Positions 5,789 through 9,040 of a stretch of DNA of 9,040 nt are shown here, piece after piece (position 1 is the stretch's first letter; each line of letters opens with the position of its first letter). Made by a program: the position numbers and the translations under genes. Origin of the DNA: Caldithrix sp. RBG_13_44_9 (GTDB lineage Bacteria; Calditrichota; Calditrichia; RBG-13-44-9); contig MESS01000153.1 of the NCBI GenBank assembly GCA_001771055.1, positions 50,181-59,220 on the forward strand, in the 5' to 3' direction. A model generated the notes under the pieces. The model was not told the DNA's origin. It worked only from the letters and a program-made list of their open reading frames with translations, and did not search any database.

Positions 5789-6625
5789 ATGTTATCTGAA
5801 CTCTCTTTAACCATCTTATGTGAAAATCGCGCGGTTAATCCTGAGCTGGTGGCTGAACAAGGACTTTCTATAATGGTGACAACCCCTGAAGGCAAAATTT
5901 TATTTGATACTGGTCAAACCGGGACCCTGTTGCATAATGCCAATAAACTCAAAGTGAACCTGAAACAGGTAAAAAAAGTAGTCTTAAGTCATGGGCATTT
6001 TGCAGTGACCGGTGGTTTACGTCACTTGCTGGCAGAAGTTAAACCACTAGAAGTATATTCCCACCCAAACTTATTCAATAAAAAATACAAGATGATGGAT
6101 AATGAACGAGTTGAAATTGGGGTTGCCTGGGAAAAGGCTGAGTTAGAAAAAATGGGAGCAAAATTCATTCTGAAAACCCACCCCAAGGAAATTATAAAAG
6201 ATGTTTGGATCTCCGGCGAAATTCCCCGGCTGACAGGCTACGAGTATATTGAAGAAACATACCAGGAACGTGTTCTGGAAAGTTTTATTCATGACCAACT
6301 TCATGATGATATGGCTTTGATCGTCAATACCGTGAAAGGACTGATAATCCTGCTGGGCTGTGGTCATGCTGGACCGGTGAATACTATCAAACATGCCATG
6401 CGAATCACCGGAAACAGCAAAGTCCATGCAGTGGTTGGAGGTATGCACTTGCAACATGCTCCGGAGGATAAAATAGACCAGATCACCTACCATCTGATCC
6501 AGTTAAATCCCGATTATGTGATTCCCCTGCACTGTTGTGGTTTTCGCTGTATCAATCAGCTGTATAATCTGTTGCGAGAGCGGGTACTGCTGTATAATGT
6601 TGGAGATACTTTTACTCTGAATTGA
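5789..6625 (+). CDS. MBL-fold protein, MJ0301/dihydropterin-synthase-like, lacking the Asp-His metal ligands
   Basis: This 278-residue protein resembles the MBL subgroup annotated as 7,8-dihydropterin-6-methyl-4-(beta-D-ribofuranosyl)-aminobenzene-5'-phosphate synthase (MJ0301 type). Recognisable blocks are CENR (11-14), EQGLSIMV (23-30), ILFDTGQTGTLLHNA (37-51), VVLSHGHFAVTGGL (64-77), DDMALIV (173-179), LLGCGHAGPVNT (188-199), GGMHLQHA (217-224) and PLHCCGF (246-252). The active-site loop should read SHGHxDHTGGL. Here the Asp and His are Ala72 (GCA, 6002-6004) and Val73 (GTG, 6005-6007), while His68, His70, His193 and His248 remain. One metal site thus looks intact and the second stripped. 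The name of the family does not establish a pterin role here, and the substrate is unknown. The gene is convergent with the methyltransferase, 19 bases away. Confidence 0.82.
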   Translation: MLSELSLTILCENRAVNPELVAEQGLSIMVTTPEGKILFDTGQTGTLLHNANKLKVNLKQVKKVVLSHGHFAVTGGLRHLLAEVKPLEVYSHPNLFNKKYKMMDNERVEIGVAWEKAELEKMGAKFILKTHPKEIIKDVWISGEIPRLTGYEYIEETYQERVLESFIHDQLHDDMALIVNTVKGLIILLGCGHAGPVNTIKHAMRITGNSKVHAVVGGMHLQHAPEDKIDQITYHLIQLNPDYVIPLHCCGFRCINQLYNLLRERVLLYNVGDTFTLN

Positions 6626-6644
6626 GAACCGGCTGAATGGTAAT

Positions 6645-7625
6645 TCATTTCAAGGCTTCGATGAGCAGCATTCGGCCTTCTAGCGGCCGCCGACTAATAT
6701 TTTTGAATCCAGCCCCTGCCAGCCAACCTTTTATTTCCTTAAAGGAATAAGCATTACCCTGCTCGGTATTGATCAGCATATTCACGGCGAACAGGGTCCC
6801 GATCAATGGTCCGGTTTTCTGCGGATTCAGCAGAAAATCCCGGATAATTATTTTACCGCCGGGATTCATAGCCTGATGGGTCCTTGCCAATAGCTCCCGG
6901 TTATCCCGGGGACTATAAATATGGAGAATACTGGAAAGCAGTGCTGCATCATATCCTTTTCCCAGAGGATCAGTCAGAAAATTTCCTCCTTTAAACTTCA
7001 AACGGCTTTTGGCCGGCGATTGCCGAAAGAACCGCAGGGCTAATGCTCTGGTCCCGGGAGTATCAAAGACCGTGGCTTTTAGTTCAGGATATTTTTCCGC
7101 CAGGGCGGCAGCAAACAAACCCGGACCTCCTCCCAGATCCAGTAGATGGGAACATCCCTGCAGGTCAATTGATCTTAGTAGTATTGCCAGATTTTCCTTT
7201 TCCCGGTGGGCCATGGACAGGATAAAATTGCGATGATTCCGCTGAACATTTTTTTTCTGCGGTTCCCGGCGGGGTTTCCCGGTTTGCAGCACCTCTGGAA
7301 GATAAATCCAGCGGTTCAGCAAACGCCATTCATGGTGCAGCCATTCCTTCAACAGGGAAAATTCCTGGAGGGAAAATATGTTTGTAAATCCTGGCGCTAT
7401 CCGGTAGCGGTCCTGTTTTTTTGTTAGATAACCTGATGCACAAAGCGCATTCAGGAGAATCTCCACCCCGCGCTGTTCCCAGCCAAAATGCCTGGCAGTT
7501 TCTTTCCCGGTGACGGTAGCATTTTCAATCAAATATTCGAATAAACCAGACTCAGCAGCCGCCAGCAGAACTACCGCTTTCCGGTAACGATACACATCCT
7601 CCAGCAATCGATCCTTTTTTCTCAT
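6645..7625 (-). CDS. SAM-dependent O-methyltransferase, acetylserotonin O-methyltransferase-like
   Basis: The 326-residue protein has the two-part layout of family-2 small-molecule O-methyltransferases. An N-terminal winged-helix dimerisation domain (about 1-95) includes SGLFEYL, GVEILLNALCASGYL and DRYRIAP. A C-terminal Rossmann domain carries the SAM loop LLDLGGGPG (161-169), the acidic strand end VFDTPGT (186-192), GNFLTDP (214-220), SILHIYSPRDN (232-242) with a His at the usual general-base position (His235), and MNPGGKIIIRDFLL (253-266). The length is normal and all key motifs are present. Plant and animal relatives methylate hydroxyls of aromatics, and bacterial ones act on carotenoids, bacteriochlorophyll and polyketides. 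Nothing nearby identifies the substrate. The ATG at 7625 has a weak ribosome binding site. The gene is divergent from the membrane-protein gene. Confidence 0.88.
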   Translation of the reverse strand: MRKKDRLLEDVYRYRKAVVLLAAAESGLFEYLIENATVTGKETARHFGWEQRGVEILLNALCASGYLTKKQDRYRIAPGFTNIFSLQEFSLLKEWLHHEWRLLNRWIYLPEVLQTGKPRREPQKKNVQRNHRNFILSMAHREKENLAILLRSIDLQGCSHLLDLGGGPGLFAAALAEKYPELKATVFDTPGTRALALRFFRQSPAKSRLKFKGGNFLTDPLGKGYDAALLSSILHIYSPRDNRELLARTHQAMNPGGKIIIRDFLLNPQKTGPLIGTLFAVNMLINTEQGNAYSFKEIKGWLAGAGFKNISRRPLEGRMLLIEALK

Positions 7626-7878
7626 TTCATTCTGCCCATCAGGGTGTTAAATGGAAGCAAATAATTCACATTCATTCTTAAAACAAAATTACTTAATTTG
7701 CTGATGATCCGCAGCACGAAGCAGATTTCATAATTATCAAGATCTGACCCTGAAACATTTGGTCTTGAGCTAAAATAATAAAAGACCGGATCATAAAAGT
7801 ATGAAATTTTAAATTTTGAACAATCTGTTATATTTCTTTAATTTTGTACGTATGCATAAATATAATTGAAAGAAAGTC
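7626..7878. other. Divergent intergenic region, methyltransferase / membrane protein
   Basis: These 253 AT-rich bases lie between diverging start codons. I see no coding frame or RNA gene. A perfect 8-bp inverted repeat, ATGATCCG (7704-7711) and CGGATCAT (7787-7794), has arms 75 bases apart. Its length is within chance for a region this size. A candidate promoter for the plus-strand gene is listed separately. Confidence 0.5.
7815..7846 (+). promoter_or_regulatory. Possible Bacteroidota-type promoter of the membrane-protein gene
   Basis: TTTG (7815-7818) and TAATTTTG (7839-7846, fitting TAnnTTTG) are separated by 20 bases. This resembles the -33/-7 promoter pattern described for Bacteroides. 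It would give a leader of roughly 25-30 bases before the ATG at 7879. A TATAAT at 7861-7866 is too close to the start to be a good -10. The region is T-rich, so this is tentative. Confidence 0.28.
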
Positions 7879-9040
7879 ATGAAATTTCATCCTGGTTATA
7901 GTAAAATTGTTGGACAGCTGGTACTACTGATTGGTTGTTTCTGGTTTTTACAAAAATTTTATCCGCCATTTCATCCTCTTCCGCAAACCCGTTTTCAGAT
8001 GGAAAAGGAAGATGCCGTGGAAAAGGCTCGCCAATTAGTCCAGGGAGAAATTCCTGCCGATGAACTGGACATTTCGGTTACCTTCAACATTGAGAAAAAT
8101 TATTCCAAGTTGAGCCCGGAAATGCAGTGGCTGGCGGACTCGCTGGGATTCCAGCCATTCCGCCACTGGGATATTGCCCTGATTTCTTCTAAACAGAAAA
8201 AAACCAGCCTGACCCTGAGTTCCAATAATGAAGATAATAACAGCAGGGCTCAGGACAATTGGTATAAAGTGACTCTATCACCGGAGGGGAAACTGCTTAA
8301 ATTGGATTTTGAGCAAGCCCGGCTGGATCGCTTAAAGGACAGCTTGAAGGTTCAGCAACCTGGTGGAAGGGGACTGGAAAATTCCGCCGTGAACGCCCGG
8401 TTGAAAGCCTGCAATTTTTTACATCAGCTGGGAGAAGATACTACAATACTTTCTCTGACCAGCGGGGAGGTAAAACAGGACTCCACCGGAAATATTTATA
8501 GTTTTCTATTTTCCCAGACCACTCACAACCAGAAGATTCAACAACAGGTCAAGCTGACCGATTCCGGAACGATTCTCTATTATGAGTATCTGTTTCCCAA
8601 AATAGAAACTACCGAAGAACCAGATACTTCCGACATTGTCACTGCAGGGCTGTTTGTATTCATATTTGTTACCCTCCTCATTCTGCTGATCATTTATATG
8701 ATCCAGTTTTCCCGCCGGGAATCTATCAGTTTTAAATTTGCCCTGCCAGCAGGGTATACTATGGGAATTATCACCCTGCTGCAAACCCTCTTTTCCAACT
8801 GGCATTCTCCGATTGGTGAACTTTTATTAGAAACCTTCTTACCAACAATCTTTCTCACTGTGATCATGTGGCTGCTCTATTCCATCTGTGATGCTGCGAC
8901 GAGACAGCAGTGGGATGAAAAGCTGGCGGTTTCCGATCAATTTCTGCATGGAAAATTTTTTACCGCCGCCGCCGGGAAATCCGTGTTGAGGGGTTTATCA
9001 TTGGGAACTTATGCTCTGGCTGTACAGGTGGGGATGTTAT
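7879..9040 (+). CDS. Membrane protein, probable N-terminal part of a long CPBP-family protease (incomplete)
   Basis: The frame is open from the ATG at 7879 to the window edge (387 codons, no stop), so the C-terminus is missing. An in-frame TGA at 7867-7869 fixes the upstream limit. The layout is a TM segment near residues 10-25, then a soluble, probably extracytoplasmic region (about 26-250) with KVTLSPEGKLLKLDF. Further TM segments lie near 255-276, 287-306 and 315-336. A hydrophilic loop DAATRQQWDEKLAVSDQFLHG follows, then GKSVLRGLSLG and the start of another hydrophobic stretch. I recognise this loop pattern (xxWPEKLxSFDxLxxGxxF, then VGxSxLRGxxLG) from long bacterial CPBP/CAAX-protease-like proteins. 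The catalytic EExxxR and H motifs would lie beyond the window, so activity cannot be judged. The ribosome binding site is weak (GAAAGAAAG). Confidence 0.7.
   Translation, partial: MKFHPGYSKIVGQLVLLIGCFWFLQKFYPPFHPLPQTRFQMEKEDAVEKARQLVQGEIPADELDISVTFNIEKNYSKLSPEMQWLADSLGFQPFRHWDIALISSKQKKTSLTLSSNNEDNNSRAQDNWYKVTLSPEGKLLKLDFEQARLDRLKDSLKVQQPGGRGLENSAVNARLKACNFLHQLGEDTTILSLTSGEVKQDSTGNIYSFLFSQTTHNQKIQQQVKLTDSGTILYYEYLFPKIETTEEPDTSDIVTAGLFVFIFVTLLILLIIYMIQFSRRESISFKFALPAGYTMGIITLLQTLFSNWHSPIGELLLETFLPTIFLTVIMWLLYSICDAATRQQWDEKLAVSDQFLHGKFFTAAAGKSVLRGLSLGTYALAVQVGML

Noticed and set aside
6634..6647. TGAAT/ATTCA hairpin between the convergent MBL and methyltransferase genes as a bidirectional terminator
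   Set aside because: The stem is 5 bp, AT-rich and lacks T-runs on either strand. It also overlaps the methyltransferase stop.
8506..8805. 99-residue minus-strand open frame inside the membrane-protein gene
   Set aside because: It is antisense to a long frame with coherent TM segments and reads as low-information antisense sequence.

Overview
The window looks like a chromosomal segment of a bacterium. Its left 4 kb is a housekeeping translation and protein-targeting operon on the minus strand. Read in transcription order (right to left) it is ffh, rpsP, khpA-like KH gene, rimM, trmD, rplS, ending in a clear intrinsic terminator at 51-74. This order is conserved across many bacterial phyla. 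The TrmD variant CGHYKAIDQRV and the long charged tail on ribosomal protein S16 remind me of the FCB group (Bacteroidota, Chlorobiota, Calditrichota and relatives). Shine-Dalgarno sites are strong (GGAGG before rpsP, khpA and rplS), which argues against typical Bacteroidota, so a Calditrichota/KSB1-like lineage is my low-confidence guess.

The right half (about 4.2-9.0 kb) is less conventional. It holds a beta-CASP metallo-beta-lactamase-fold nuclease homologue (minus strand). A second, unrelated MBL-fold protein of the MJ0301/dihydropterin-synthase-like type follows, divergently transcribed on the plus strand. Next come a SAM-dependent O-methyltransferase-like protein (minus strand, convergent with the second MBL gene) and, divergent again, a long membrane protein on the plus strand. 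That last reading frame runs off the right edge and looks like the N-terminal part of a long CPBP (CAAX protease/bacteriocin-processing) family protein. These four genes alternate in strand, so they are probably separate transcription units rather than one pathway.

The most notable sequence signal is that both MBL proteins keep most of their family motifs but have replaced canonical metal ligands. The beta-CASP protein has YTGN where YTGD is usual. The MJ0301-like protein has HGHFAV where HGHxDH is usual, losing the Asp and His of the second metal site. Both substitutions are read directly from the codons. What they do to activity is inference.

The operon genes are tightly coupled. The rimM stop and trmD start overlap as TGATG. 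The trmD stop and rplS start are separated by one base, and the rplS ribosome binding site lies inside the last codons of trmD. rpsP appears to start with TTG. I see no tRNA, rRNA, CRISPR array, insertion sequence, or phage or toxin-antitoxin module here, and no multi-gene assembly that I would call a new system.
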